A DNA stretch of 64,000 nucleotides. It comes from Sipunculus nudus. Taxonomy: Eukaryota; Annelida; Sipuncula; Golfingiida; Sipunculidae. How positions within the stretch are numbered: the first letter of the stretch is position 1; each line of letters starts with the position of its first letter. Under the pieces are notes generated by a model. That model was not told the DNA's origin, did not search any database, and was given only the letters and a program-made list of their open reading frames with translations. Below, piece by piece: positions 10,299 through 22,529 of the stretch. The position numbers and the translations under genes were made by a program. The stretch is from NCBI GenBank assembly GCA_026874595.1, contig CM049318.1, forward strand, positions 41,024,456 through 41,088,455, given 5' to 3'.

Positions 10299-13200
10299 GT
10301 ATGCATCGTTAAGCGCTGAAACTATTCGATATTTACCTTATTTTACATATCTAAATATCGTCAAAAGTTTAACAATTAAATGATTTTCTTTATAAAGGTT
10401 TATATGAACAAGGCATTTAAGAATAACCAGGCTTGGCTTGGTAGAATAATGTAAATTTGTCAAAATGTATCATTTTGCTGTATCATTTATCGTAAAGTTT
10501 TATTTATAGCAAATAAAGTTTCGTTTAATAACCTGGGATCAGTTGAACCGGACGATGGTCATGATGACCCAGGATAACCTATAAGAGGCGCGAGCTCTGT
10601 CCAGTTCTTTTTCATAAAAATTACAATTCCGACATGCCACTTACGACGTCCAGGTTTTAGCCTCAACGATAAATCGCAGCCGATATGATTGGTTTCGAAA
10701 TTTTAGGGGTCAGGGTTTGATGAGGGCACGGTAAATAAGGGAGGTCAGGGTATGATAAGGACACAGAAAAGGGGGAGGTCAGGGTTTGATAAGGGCACGG
10801 CAAATGGGGGAGGTCAGGGTTTGATAAGGGCACGGCAAATGGGGGAGGTCAGGGTTTGATAAGGGCACGGCAAATGGGGGAGGTCAGGGTTTGATAAGGG
10901 CACGGTAAATGAGGGAGGTCAGGGTTTGATGAGGGCACGGCAAATGGGGGAGGTCAGGGTTTGATAAGGGCACGGTAAATGAGGGAGGTCAGGGTTTGAT
11001 GAGGGCACGGCAAATGGGGGAGGTCAGGTTTTATGAGGACACGGCAAATGAGGGAGGTCAGGGTTTGATAAGGGCACGGCAAATGGGGGAGGTCAGGGTT
11101 TGATAAGGGCACGGCAAATGGGGGAGGTCAGGTTTTGATAAGGGCACGGCAAATGGGGGAGGTCAGGGTTTGAAAAGGGCACGGTAAATGAGGGAGGTCG
11201 GGGTTTGATGAGGGCACGGCAAATGGGGAGGTCAGGTTTGATGAGGACACGGTAAATGAGGGAGGTCAGGGTTTGATGAGGGCACGGCAAATGGGGGAGG
11301 TCAGGTTTGATGAGGACACGGCAAATGAGGGAGGTCAGGGTTTGATAAGGGCACGGCAAATGGGGGAGGTCAGGGTTTGATAAGGGCACGGCAAATGGGG
11401 GAGGTCAGGTTTTGATAAGGGCACGGCAAATGGGGGAGGTCAGGGTTTGAAAAGGGCACGGAAAATGAGGGAGGTCGGGGTTTGATGAGGGCACGGCAAA
11501 TGGGGAGGTCAGGTTTGATGAGGACACGGCAAATGAGGGAGGTCAGGGTTAGATAAGGGCATGGTAAATGAGGGAGGTCAGGGTTTGATAAGGGCACGGT
11601 AAATGAGGGAGGTCAGGGTTTGATGAGGGCACGGCAAATGGGGGAGGACAGGTTTGATGAGGACACGGCAAATGAGGAAGGTCAGGGTTAATTAAGGGCA
11701 CGGTAAATGAGGGAAGTCAGGGTTAATAAGGGCAGGGTAAATGGGGGAAGTCTGGGTTAATAAGGGCAGGGTAAATGGGGGAAGTCAGGTTATGATAAGG
11801 ACACGGTAAATGAGGGAGGTCAGGGTTTGATTTGGGCACGGCAAATGAGGGAGGTCAGGGTTTGATAAGGACACGGCAAATGGGGGAGGTCAGGGTTTGA
11901 TAAGGGCACGGCAAATGAGGGAGGTCAGGATTTGATAAGGGCACGGTAAATGAGGGAGGTCAGGGTATGATAAGGACACAGTAAATGGGGAGGTCAGGGT
12001 TTGATAAGGGCACGGTAAATGGGGGATGTCGGGGTTTGATAAGGGCACGGTAAATGAGGGAGGTCAGGGTATGATAAGGGCACGGTAAATGGGGGATCTC
12101 AGGGTTTGATAAGGGCACGGTAAATGAGGGAGGCCAGGGTATGATAAGGACACGGAAAATTGGGGAGGTCAGGGTTTGATAAGGGCACGGTAAATGGGGG
12201 AGGTCAGGGTATGATAAGGGCACGGTAAATGGGGAAGTTCAGGGTTTGATAAGGGCACGGCAAATGGGGAGGTCAGGGTTTGATAAGGGCACGGCAAATG
12301 AGGGAGGTCAGGATTTGATAAGGGCATGGTAAATGCGAAGGGAAGTAATCTGGTTCTCAAGGTGGGAATCTACCTGCGGTTGGAGTTGGTGGTCATTAGA
12401 CCTGTATCTTCCATGTAGAAGTCGAAGGAACGCTCCGAGTACGACCGCGCCGTCTTCCGCAAATTATAGTATATCAGATAAAACATATCTTTTACTAGGG
12501 GTTTAAACGTTTACTTTAGAAATTGCCTATCATTATAATCAAAATGTTTGACCATCCCGAATTATTAATCACAGACAGGAATAGGGTACAAACACACGCA
12601 CACACAAGAAAAAAAAAAAAAAAAAAGAAGAAGAAAACGAATAAGCTTATCATGTTTCATCAAGTGTCCGCATTTACGATCTCAGTTTGGGAGCAATGTT
12701 TGTCATATTAAAATCTTCCATATATGTTGTGCTTTTAGGCCTGTGGGGTCTGCTCAACAACGCCGGTATCCTGGGCCGGACGGGTCCCGTAGAATGGCTG
12801 GAGATCAAAGACTATCAAAAGGTCTTTGACGTCAACCTACTCGGCTTGATTGACGTCACCATCACGTTCCTTCCTCTGGTCAAACAAGCAAGAGGACGCA
12901 TCGCCAACACAGCCAGTGTCTTCGGGAGGTACAGCTTGCCCGGTAGCGCCCCCTACAGTATCTCAAAATATGGTGTCGAGGCGTTCTCTGATAATCTCAG
13001 GTAATCCTCAGGGTACCCCCAACGGGACCTGGGACGGGTAGCACATTTTGACTTGATTACAATTAAGGATTAATAAAAGCGTGATTTCAAAAAGGATGGT
13101 AGTCCGCAAGTGAGATTATTGGGGGTTTTCTTGCATAACACATATGGTCTTGTCAATAATATTAAGCCTGAACGACGCTTTGGGCAAGTATAACCTTACA

Positions 13201-16200
13201 TATACAATTAACGGGAAAAGGTAGGTTCTGTGGCAGTCCTTGATTGTATCGTTTAAACACAAATAAGAGTTTTTGGTCAAACCAATAACTTCACAGCGTA
13301 GAGCACAAAAATCTCAAAAGGGACGCATACATGATTATTCTAGTCCTGATATCAGAGTCCGGTACGTACTCTAAGACACCAGATGTAATCATGATATTGT
13401 CGTCAGTCCTGTCAAGGTGACAACTGTAAAAGATACCATAACATTTTCTTGAATGAAAAATATTCGAGTAAGAAGCATTTAGATCATATCTCGCTTGTTC
13501 TTGTTTGACAGCAGATGTTACGAGATTTGACAAGACTTGCAAAATTTGTGATACTAACAACATAAGAAATACTACCCAAAGCTGAAAGGAAGACCTCCCT
13601 GGCATGAAAAGTGAAGGAGTTACAAACGTTTTCATGAAATCTTGCTTATTCTCGTTTGACACCAAACGTAACAACACTAGCAATTGTGTAGCTGAAAGTT
13701 TGTCAAATACTATAAAACCCAGAAAAAGTAAAGGTAGGTGATTTATAATCGCTGTGGCTAAATCTCGTCTATTCCTGTTTGACTCCAAGGATGACAAGAT
13801 TTGACGAAAAATACAACTGTGTGTATGAAAACTTGTCAGATGCTACCCTATGCTAAAACGTAGACGTGTCTAGCGAGAAAATTAACCGAGATAGAAAAAT
13901 GAGGCTTCAAATTTGACATTTAAAATTTTGCCCAAAACTACGTGGCCATAATGCGGCACTTTGTCCTCAGAAAGGAAATCCCATGGAATCGAGTTTCAGC
14001 TGCAGCCTGAAAAGTTACGACATTTTAAATAGTTATCGCGATATCACACACAAATGATTTATCCTTCTTTCTTCCTGCGTCGTTCGTTTGAGGTCCTGGT
14101 CGCATGGAAAACAAGCTTCTAACCTGGGCCATAAAAAATTGTTTGAGCTAATTTTAAGAGTTTGCCTTGAAGCATGTCTGGGAAAACTGATGAAAGTGAT
14201 ATTTTATATTTTTCGAACCGCATCGCCCCCTGGTGGCAATTGCCGCAAAAAATAGCGTTCTTTCCTAGGCCATGTATAACATTTTTACCAAGTTTGATGA
14301 CTGCTTCAAGAGTATCAGGGAAAATTGATGGAAAATTGATTCGCCAACCGGAAGCTATCGACTCCAACAACAGTTATGAAGTAGAATTCATTCAGGACGA
14401 CTATACGATTTTTTAATCTCTTCTAGGAAAACTACTTGTAATACCTGGCTTCTTGAATTCCCTAAATTTGTCTAAGTCTGATGATACGGAAATCGGACAA
14501 GTCGACCCAGGCCTATCCTTTATTATGCCAAAGTAAAAACTAACCAACAAAATATGCCCTTTTTTTTATCAAACTTTATTAAGTTAAAAAAAGGTTTAAC
14601 CTCTCCCACTGTACTGAACACGGCCACCATGGCCGGCTCAGACTGACCTCATCCACCGTCAAATCTCAATGCATATCAACTGCACTTCTCTTTTCTTATT
14701 GATTTTTAATATTGTCATGCTTACAGTAATAAAAATAAAAATATTGAAAACAATCAGACACAGTGCACGTGTGATTAGCATACGAACCATTGCCAAATAA
14801 AAGAAGTTTGCAGCAAAAGTATGTGATAGTCGTTATCTTATTATTTAAACAGTTAAATAGATCAAACCTATTACCTCGATTTAAAGGAGGCGGCGTAACG
14901 TTAGGCTTGCTCACATGAGTTATGCTTTAATTTGTATAGTTGACATTTAACTGTCGGTCTTGGGTTACTTTCAGGAGGCAGTGCCGTGCGTTCGGTGTCA
15001 AGGTACATTTAATAGAGCCCGGCTTTCACAGAACTAACATCACCGATACAAACATGATAGAGCGAACATTGAGGGCGTCATTCGAAAACGCCCCAAAAGA
15101 GTCACAAGAGGAATACGGAGAGGAATTCGTCAATCAGAGTAAGGGTTCAGGAGAGGAATAAATCGTGGAAATGTATTGATTATATTACTGTATGTATTTA
15201 ATAACAGTTTAGCGGAGACTTGATAGATTACATCTTATTTACTGAAATGGTATCAGAAGAGGTATAATTTTATCCGCCGAAAACGAAGTTTTGCGGATAC
15301 TATGTTTTTGAACGGGTTCCGCCGCCGCCGCCGCCGCGTTCGTTTCCGGAGAACTCCTCTGAAACTACTGGACGGATTTTTCCGAAACTTACACAAATTA
15401 TCGGGTCACATGTGAACTGGTGCCTAACCAAGTGACCTTGACCTCTGACCATCTCTGTCCAGCGTCCGTTTGTGCCTCTGTTTCCACATATAAACCCACA
15501 TATCTCGGTCACCGTTTGACCGATCGGGAAATTTGCAGCCATTTTTGCACAGCGTCCATCTGTTTGTCTGCCTTGGGTTAAAATCACTCATATCTCTGCA
15601 GTGGCTGAACTAATTCACCTGAAATTCGGCATGCGTATACATTCTAGATAGCTTTTTTAGATTTTATGACAGGTGGCGCCACCTACCTTCACGTTAACGC
15701 TGCAGACATCCAAGCTCATATCTCGGGAACCGTTTGACCGATCAGGAAACAATTTTTACACAAATGTAGCCCTTGGATAGCTTTATAACATACACAAAAA
15801 TGGTGGCGCCACCTGCAGCCATTTTTGCACAGTGTCCATCTGTTTGTCTGCTGTGGGATAAAATCACTCATATCTCTGCAGTGGTTTGACTTTTCCACAT
15901 GAGATTTTGCATGTGTATACATCTTGGATAGTTTCTCGTTCAAATAACAGGTGGCGCCACCTACAATCATGTTTATGTGATGTGTGTTTCCCCTTGTCAC
16001 TCAATCCATGCCTCACTTCACCCGTCCTTCTCTGATTTTGGCGGATACACGTAGTCGCTTGTCGACTACCCGTATTCTAGTTTATGAAAATGTATTGAAA
16101 ATATAACTGCGTCTGACACTTTAGCGGACACTTAGAAGATTAAAATCTTTATCTATGTAACTTAACTAGCATCAGAAGAAGTATAATTTATGGAAATGTA

Positions 16201-16637
16201 TTGATTATATTTCTGCGTCCATCAGTTTAGCGGAGACTTGGTAGATTAATTAACATCTTTATCTAAGTAACTTAACTGGCAGCGACGTGGTAGAGGGTCT
16301 GTCTGCTCTCCCCGAAGGTCCATGTTTGTGCTGTTCCCTTTTAGAAATACCTTTCCTCTTTTTAGCATGGGTTATTTTACACACTTTTTTCTTTTCAGGT
16401 GTAAAGGGCGTCCTGAACAGCCTCATTCCGAAGGTAATGTCAGATAATATCTTTGACGTGGTAGACGGATACGAGCACGCCATGCTCGGGATGTTTCCCA
16501 GGGCGCGCTACGTGATTGGCCGGGACGCCAAATGTCTGTGGCTCCCTTTACAATGGATGCCCGAATGGTTAGGCGACTGGATACCGGAAATGACGAATCC
16601 TGAAAGACCAATACCAGCTGCGTGTCGGACAAAGTAA
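9965..16637 (+). CDS. Short-chain dehydrogenase/reductase, RDH/17-beta-HSD6-like (copy 1)
   Basis: Four coding exons join to 999 nt, 332 residues: 9965-10298, 12739-13000, 14975-15138, 16399-16637. Each junction is GT-AG and phase is kept (1, 2 and 1 overhanging bases). An N-terminal hydrophobic segment (about 8-25) should anchor it in the ER membrane. The Rossmann motif TGCDTGFG is at 41-48, NNAG at 118-121, and the catalytic Ser171, Tyr184 and Lys188 are all present (YSISK). The pattern matches the SDR9C branch (retinol dehydrogenases, 17-beta-HSD type 6), about 317 residues in mammals. Family role: NAD(P)-dependent oxidation of retinols or hydroxysteroids; the actual substrate here is unknown. 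An AG directly before the start exon (exon begins about 9952) implies an upstream non-coding exon. Introns are 2440, 1974 and 1260 bp and repeat-rich. Confidence 0.93.
10703..12340. repeat. 35-bp minisatellite, ~47 copies
   Basis: A 35-bp unit built on CAGGGTTTGATAAGGGCACG and GCAAATGGGGGAGGT repeats over 1.64 kb, with substitutions and 1-2 bp indels that give higher-order variants (AAGGG/GAGGG, CAAATG/TAAATG). It fills most of intron 1 of SDR copy 1. Strand composition is strongly G-rich on plus. Confidence 0.97.
12612..12633. repeat. A-rich run
   Basis: A stretch of about 18 A followed by GAAGAAGAAAA, just upstream of the catalytic exon of SDR copy 1. Possibly a retroposon tail; no retroposon body is recognised. 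Confidence 0.5.
12739..13000 (+). CDS. SDR copy 1, catalytic exon
   Basis: Acceptor GCTTTTAG ends at 12738; donor GTAATC starts at 13001. The exon carries LLNNAGI, the catalytic Ser in TASVFGRYS, and YSISK, ending in SDNLR with a split Arg codon. Confidence 0.92.
13291..13797 (-). other. Antisense 168-codon frame made of ~44-residue repeats
   Basis: A minus-strand open frame inside intron 2 of SDR copy 1. Three hydrophobic blocks recur at about 130 bp (about 44 codons), each opening with an Asn/Glu/Lys/Arg-rich segment (SNRNRRD, SNENKQD, VKQEQAR) followed by a membrane-like stretch. A repeat length near a multiple of three would keep a frame open without selection, so this may simply be decayed tandem DNA. 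No family recognised. Confidence 0.25.
14975..15138 (+). CDS. SDR copy 1, third coding exon
   Basis: Acceptor TACTTTCAG ends at 14974; donor GTAAGG starts at 15139. It encodes FGVKVHLIEPGFHRTNI, the substrate-loop start typical of SDR9C, and a helical stretch through EEFVNQ. Confidence 0.9.
15160..16290. repeat. Three ~110-bp tandem units split by a Helitron
   Basis: Units at about 15164-15272, 16081-16191 and 16192-16290 share GGAAATGTATTGATTATAT, TTTAGCGGAGACTTG and ATCAGAAGAAGTATAATTTA. The Helitron at 15273-16080 sits between units one and two, at the place where units two and three join directly. Confidence 0.8.
15273..16080 (+). mobile_element. Non-autonomous Helitron
   Basis: The element begins TCCGCCGAAAACGAAG after a host A and ends CTAG before a host T. 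Seven bases before CTAG is a perfect hairpin, GTAGTCG-cttgt-CGACTAC (16051-16069). These are the diagnostic Helitron ends, with no target duplication. No Rep/helicase frame is present in the 808 bp. The interior holds a CCGCCG run and three GGTGGCGCCACC sites. Confidence 0.85.
16399..16637 (+). CDS. SDR copy 1, last exon
   Basis: Acceptor TTTTCAG ends at 16398. The exon contains DGYEHAML, FPRARYVIGRDAK and WLPLQWMPEWLGDW, then TAA at 16635-16637. The PR-x-RY and D-A-K pattern is the usual SDR9C C-terminal signature. Confidence 0.92.
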
Positions 16638-17669
16638 AAAAAGACTTTGATCTTATACCATACATTGACATATATATGCAGAATCACCTACCTCAGGATT
16701 TATCTATAGTCTTGAAAGTCCTTTCTAATGTAGGTTTTATCTCATCTGAGAGAGAAATATCATCGAGTTGATGCTATCTTTTATAACAACAACTGATCCC
16801 CTTTTAACCTTTTTAATTCCAGAGAATCTAATGATAACTTGATAGTATATATAACAAATAGTAACGTATACGTATTTCGTATTTTATCTAATAACGAATA
16901 ACGAGCGGTTCCATGATGTCGTCCACGCGCATTGCTTAATCCATATATATGACTTTTATGAATGCTATGTATAGCAAGGTATAAAAATGACATTAGGTGA
17001 GAATGCATTATCAATTGCATTAAATTTATTTTTCCTTTGATTTGTGTTGTGTACAACTAATATTGTACATTATCTTTCAAAACGATTTCGTTCGGCTGGC
17101 AGCTTTTTAAATTTATAAACATATCATACGACCTTTACACTTCAAATTCACCTCCTGAGGCCAAGCGGAAATATGATTCAAAGGTGATTACATTCCGTAT
17201 CTAATTCTAAAGACGGCGAAAAGCAGGGACGCAAACATACAAGTTTTGCTCAATTGAACCGATTCGAGGTAAAATGGTCGAGAGAGAGAAAGAGAGAGAA
17301 AGAGCGACTGAGAAAGAAAATATGATGTGTTATAAAAGAATTATTGCAAATATGCAATCAGTGTATAGATGCGAAAGGGTACATTAAAGGGTCCCTGCTT
17401 TCCCTAGTACGACCGCCATTTGACCATATAAGGGCTCAGAGAGTCAAACATGAATTATGAATTAAATTATATATCTCGAAAACATTCACTTTCACACGTA
17501 TGTTTATTCTGATCTCTGATATATTCGTAAACATTTGCATGAGAAAGATAAATGCCCTTTTCGCCTAATTCCCCCTTGAGAGTTTAAATTCCTTATAACC
17601 GTTCCAGAATCATTTCATCAACGCGTGCAACTCTCTAAAAAAGACGACTTAAGAAAATCTTCAATCGTT

Positions 17670-17960
17670 CAATTAACCTATAAATAATAGTAACCTATTA
17701 ATGATAGTGACCTATAAATGAAAGTAACCTATAAATGATAGTAACCTAGGCTATTGCTGATAGTTACCTATAAATGATAGTTACCTATAAAGGATAGTAA
17801 CCTATAAATGATAGTAACCTATAAATCATAGTGACCTATAAATTATAATAACCTATAAATCATAGTTACTTAAAAAATGAGAGTGACCTCTAAATGATAG
17901 TGACCTATTAATGACAGTGACCCATAAATGATAGTCACTTATAAAAAATGACAGTTACTT
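17670..17960. repeat. 17-bp minisatellite
   Basis: About fifteen diverged copies of ACCTATAAATGATAGTA, varying at the A/G and T/G positions. Confidence 0.9.
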
Positions 17961-18720
17961 CCGACGGGGAAACAAGGAAAGAAAAGGACCGCCATAAAAC
18001 GAAGTGTGAAATATCAATATGCGTTTTGTGATGTAGCTTTTTTTTTGTGTGATTCATACATTACAAGCAACATTACAACAGAGGAAGTATACGGGAATAA
18101 TCAGGCAAGCCATTGGGCTTTCGAATGACCCCCTGAACCACGTATAAAGAAGGAAATTCTCATGAACTTGAGGACTGGTAAAAATAATCTACAAGGGCGG
18201 CCCAAGGAAGCACACATAGAGAAGAAGGCAGAGGACGAGACGGGAGGAGAACGTGTCGAAGGGGACAACTAGGTTTGAAGATGAGAGAGTCAGAAGGACA
18301 TATATCCATGAAGAATGGAGGGGACTGGTCTCAAGAACCAGTGCCCAACTACCAGTTTAGGATAGATCAAATGAGATCAAATCTCAAAGCTGTATACGAC
18401 CAAAAGCTACCTTAAATTAAGTGGCATGTGGTGGGAGACATCAATATTCTTGGTGAAGTCTCGGAATGTGTTTAGCTATATATTTTTTTGTGTCAGGTAT
18501 ATATACACACCAACATTTAAGCACGCGCTCACAATTCCGATTTAAGTAGCACTTGATTAAAATCCATTAAATCACTTTTGTACCCCCTATCAAGTATCCC
18601 GTAGACACAATAGACAGAATGCAAACACTGAAGAGACAGAAAAAAAAGACTTTTTTCGTTTCGGACAGGGAGAGTAATAAAACTAGTCATTGTATATACA
18701 TACAGGGAAAGCTCAAGTGA

Positions 18721-18722
<2 letters not shown>

Positions 18723-18780
<58 letters not shown>
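18723..18780. repeat. (TA)n microsatellite
   Basis: Uninterrupted alternating TA of about 58 bp. Confidence 0.97.
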
Positions 18781-18782
<2 letters not shown>

Positions 18783-18867
18783 AATCTTACAACGTTTGTT
18801 TTGAATTTTGATTTTAAGTAAAACATCAAGACAGCACCTTATTTTTTCTTGATATATATAATTTTGT

Positions 18868-19545
18868 CACAACCCGAATGAATGGACTTTCCAGGTTCTT
18901 TAAACGGTGGACAAAAAAAGCTGAAGCTCGAACATACACTCAAACAGATGAGAAAGTCGTGAATAACAAACAATAAAAATATATTATAATTAGACTTATA
19001 ATTCTCTGGAGAGGCAATACACGCGCGAAGTACAATAATTCCAGGAGTCCATATGATCATACAAAGTCACAGAGTCCTGATTAATCCTGAAACTCTGCAC
19101 CACTGCCGCTGGTCACATGATGGTCATGCACGTAACTTAGGTATGCACTCCTCAAGTCCAGGCGATTTACCACTATACACACGACACACAAGCACTTCTC
19201 GTCGTCAAAAAAATCACTGGCTTGACACAGTCTCTACTCTTGATGTTCTGGCTTCTCTGAATCACTGACAGCTCAAAGCCTTCTCTGTAGCATCTCTCTC
19301 AGACAATGTGTGTCCCTATATAATCAACCTGGGTATATCCGGATTTTATATATATCTGTACCCGAATTTGTCACCGCACACGACAATATTCGGTACCATG
19401 CACACTGATCGCTGTATCAGTTATCCTGGTCTGTTTGCTAGGATTTACAACGGCAGATACCCATCGACTGCTTACAGGTCCTTCTGTAACCACAACTCAC
19501 AAGTCCAATTGTGAGATTACGTTGGTCGCCCGCAGACTCTAACAA
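18868..19545 (-). repeat. Possible solo LTR
   Basis: On the minus strand the stretch begins TGTTAGAGTCTGCGGGCG and ends GGGTTGTGACA, so it has TG...CA ends. A TATATATAAAAT box lies near 19340-19350. No 5-bp target duplication, primer-binding site or coding region is visible beside it, so the call rests only on ends and length. Confidence 0.3.
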
Positions 19546-20074
19546 ACAATACACCAAGAAATCGTCCCTCAGCTCATCTTTTTTTTTCAGTGACTGACGC
19601 ACTGTGGAGTCCATAGATTGCACCTGCAGTTAACTGTGATTATAACACTCAATTCACAACTGTGGGATTTAACATATATCCATTGATTAATGTTCAGTTC
19701 ATCTACGTGTTTTGTATATTTGACCACTAGAAAACATTACTGTTCTGTTCTCAGCCCTATTTTGCACCAAGGAAGTTAAAATATGAACATAATAGTACAC
19801 AGGCCTAAAGCCTTATACAGGACTGCCACCAAATGCAAGATGTCTACCGCCGCTGTTAATGCGTCAATTCTCTCTGGACAAATAATATCAGTTGTTGATG
19901 TTACAGGTGCTCCATGCTTTCCAGAATGGTTATTTGTTTAGCACAGGCCTTTCAATATACAACATTATGTGAACATTGGTTTGTTAAAACCATAGGAAAT
20001 ATTTTTATTCAATTTCCTTTCTAAGAGTAACAGATCGTATCGTGCAATAAACCCAGTTAGCTCTTTGGTGGGCC

Positions 20075-20111
20075 GGCGACGCAACAGAAACCAGAAACCT
20101 GTTGCGTCGCC
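20075..20111. repeat. Hairpin with 13-bp perfect stem
   Basis: GGCGACGCAACAG at 20075-20087 pairs perfectly with CTGTTGCGTCGCC at 20099-20111 around an 11-nt loop, and pairing can extend weakly outward. It is GC-rich in an AT-rich setting. Confidence 0.8.
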
Positions 20112-21006
20112 GTCGGCGGCTAGTTCAATGCATGAATACTAAAAGGGCCACGAGTCCAGAGACCAAAGCATGGGAAAGATCAAGTATGCAGGCGCGTTCC
20201 CTTTGAAGTCTACAGTAAACAATGTCTAACAGGAAACCGACTAGACTAAGACCTGCAAGAACCAATTCTCAAGGAATTACGACTGTACTGAAACCAACAT
20301 GAAATAAAACACCTGGTTTTATAAAACTTACGTTCCAATGCTAACATAGATACATGATACTACATATTAATATACAACAAATTATAGAAACAATCATCTG
20401 GTTATACTATCCTATCTTGAATGTGCAATACCATAAAAATAAAATAAACAAGTCTCAGTTCTATGGTAACAGATGTGTTTAGGCTGAGGTTGAGTTGGGT
20501 ATTTTTATCAGTCCCGGGCAATTGGAAGAGAGTCAACGGCGAACCCTATGGATATCAGTCGAAAGATAATTTAACACAGACGGAGGAAACAACAGAATAT
20601 GGGTCACTGGTAGATCTTGCGGGTGATAAAATGCTCTACAGCGCTCTGCTGGTCATACGTTGAGTTGATAATTATAACAAACCTTGTGCCAGGGTCAGAT
20701 GGTCAAAGTTCACTTTTAGTACATACGTTTCTGGATACAGTAGAACATAGGCTTTGTGGGTGCTCACAGTTGTTTGCCCTCTGTCCAAACGTTTATGGTA
20801 AGTATTTGCTCTTCTCCAAGGCACTGGCAATGATTTCAATAGCAAATGATTTATTAATCATTGCCATGACACAGTCTATAGGGAATCATTTGAATGGACA
20901 AACATACTAAAATGGGCAATTTAACTGTTAACTTGTTTTTCTAGTATATGGCGTATATGCTGCTCGCATGTTAAAACATGAAACGCTTTTATATATGGTG
21001 CATGTT

Positions 21007-22350
21007 TAGCTATGATGACTTCTGTCATGCTGCGGTACAGCGATCACCCTTTGCCCGTTGCCCTTCTGCCGGCCGTCCGACCGTCCGTTCACACAGCACA
21101 GATCGTAACCGCTGGACCTAGGAACTTCTCACTGAATTTTCAGGGAGGTCAATAAAAACTCTCTCTAGAAACCTTGAATTAGGTCACTGCAACCTCCAGT
21201 ATCTCGATAATTAATGCATGAAATGAAATGATTTATGCTTAGCTCAAAGGTGCCCATGCATTCACCTACCTTTTGAAAAAGAATTATGTGATTTCTGGCT
21301 TCTTCTATATGTTTATATTAATGATATAAGGGTAATTTTGGTTGTGAAGAGTTCTTTTAACGCCTTCGCGACTTATGTATAATCGTGTTAATCAACATTA
21401 TCAACAACATACAGCATTGTTGACAAACGGAAAAAACATGTAACCTTAGACAGAAGGTTATATATACGCGGAGGTAGAAAGGTCACTTGTTGTAAAACGC
21501 GATTTGCAAAACTCTGGCTTACCTGACTCGCTGCAAGATGCCCTTGTCAAATTTTTTTGATTATTTTGGCGTGCCCCCACATATTATTAACACGTTGATA
21601 TAAACAAAACAAGTAGCCTGTGTGCAGTGAAGTCCACGTTTTCTGGCCTGTTTTTATAAAAGCTCCAAGGGATAACCTTTAGTTTATAAAGATCACATAG
21701 GTGATTGGGCCTCTTTAATTATCATGGCCAGTTCCATCAGCTGCTTAAGACTGCTGGGACCACCTGTATTTTTTTTCTATTTTTACGATTTTCTTTCTAT
21801 TTTTGATACAATTAAAGGACAGGGAATGAGGCCCTTAAATGTTTGTTTCTCAGCTGTGGTTTCATCTTGTGTCCTTTCTTCTTTTATATTTATTGAATTT
21901 GCTAATTTTATCAGTTCCTAAAGATTGGTGACGCCACCTCAATTTTGCCATTATTAACAAATTTTTTCCTCTTTTTGAATTGCTGAAGGGTTTCCCTTAA
22001 ATTTGGCGCAGAAGTTGTTTTCACAATTTTTCATGTGAAAAGGTAAAAATTGGTGACCTTGACCTTGATATACAGGGTCAAATCAGCCGAATTATAGGGC
22101 ATCATCTTTAAGTTTTTTTATGACCATGATAACATTGCTCAAATTCAATATTACTATGATAGAAAAAATGTTCATTCATATTCACAGAGGAGTTTGGTGA
22201 CCTTGACGTTATTCTTCTCAAGTACAACCTGTATAGACCAGTTAAATTTGGATTCAGTCTTCACTTTCGACTTTGATGTCGGAAGGTCAAAGGTCACGAT
22301 CTCATCGGAATTTAATCTCAATTTGACTTTCAGAAGGTAAAATTTCTGTT
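21007..22350 (+). repeat. Diverged AGCTCAG-type repeat
   Basis: It opens with a degenerate form of the AGCTCAGCTGACT hairpin, then GCGATCACC, CGTCCG-type runs, GATCGTAACCGCTGGACCTA and CACCTGTATTTTTTT, the same order as the copies at 30.2, 50.7 and 55.5 kb. The downstream limit is uncertain. Confidence 0.6.
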
Positions 22351-22529
22351 GTGAATGTAAATCTACAATGTCATGCTAGTTGTTTGAGCGTCATTATATG
22401 CATGGGGCACTCCTTATATTTTCATATGCTGTGACACGTTAATGTGAGACGCCCCTTCGACTTCGACATGAAGAGGTTTCTTTCTGTGTAATATATAAAG
22501 GGTGTTTAAAATAAATTCTCAAACGTTCC

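Noticed and set aside
10703..12340. Direct repeats resembling a CRISPR array
   Set aside because: No unique spacers, head-to-tail units, and a eukaryotic intron context.
11093..12360. Minus-strand open frames giving Pro/Leu/Cys-rich repeats (NPDLPHLPCPY type)
   Set aside because: They are translations of the 35-bp minisatellite. The period is not a multiple of three, so every unit shifts frame, and the same peptide words appear in several frames.
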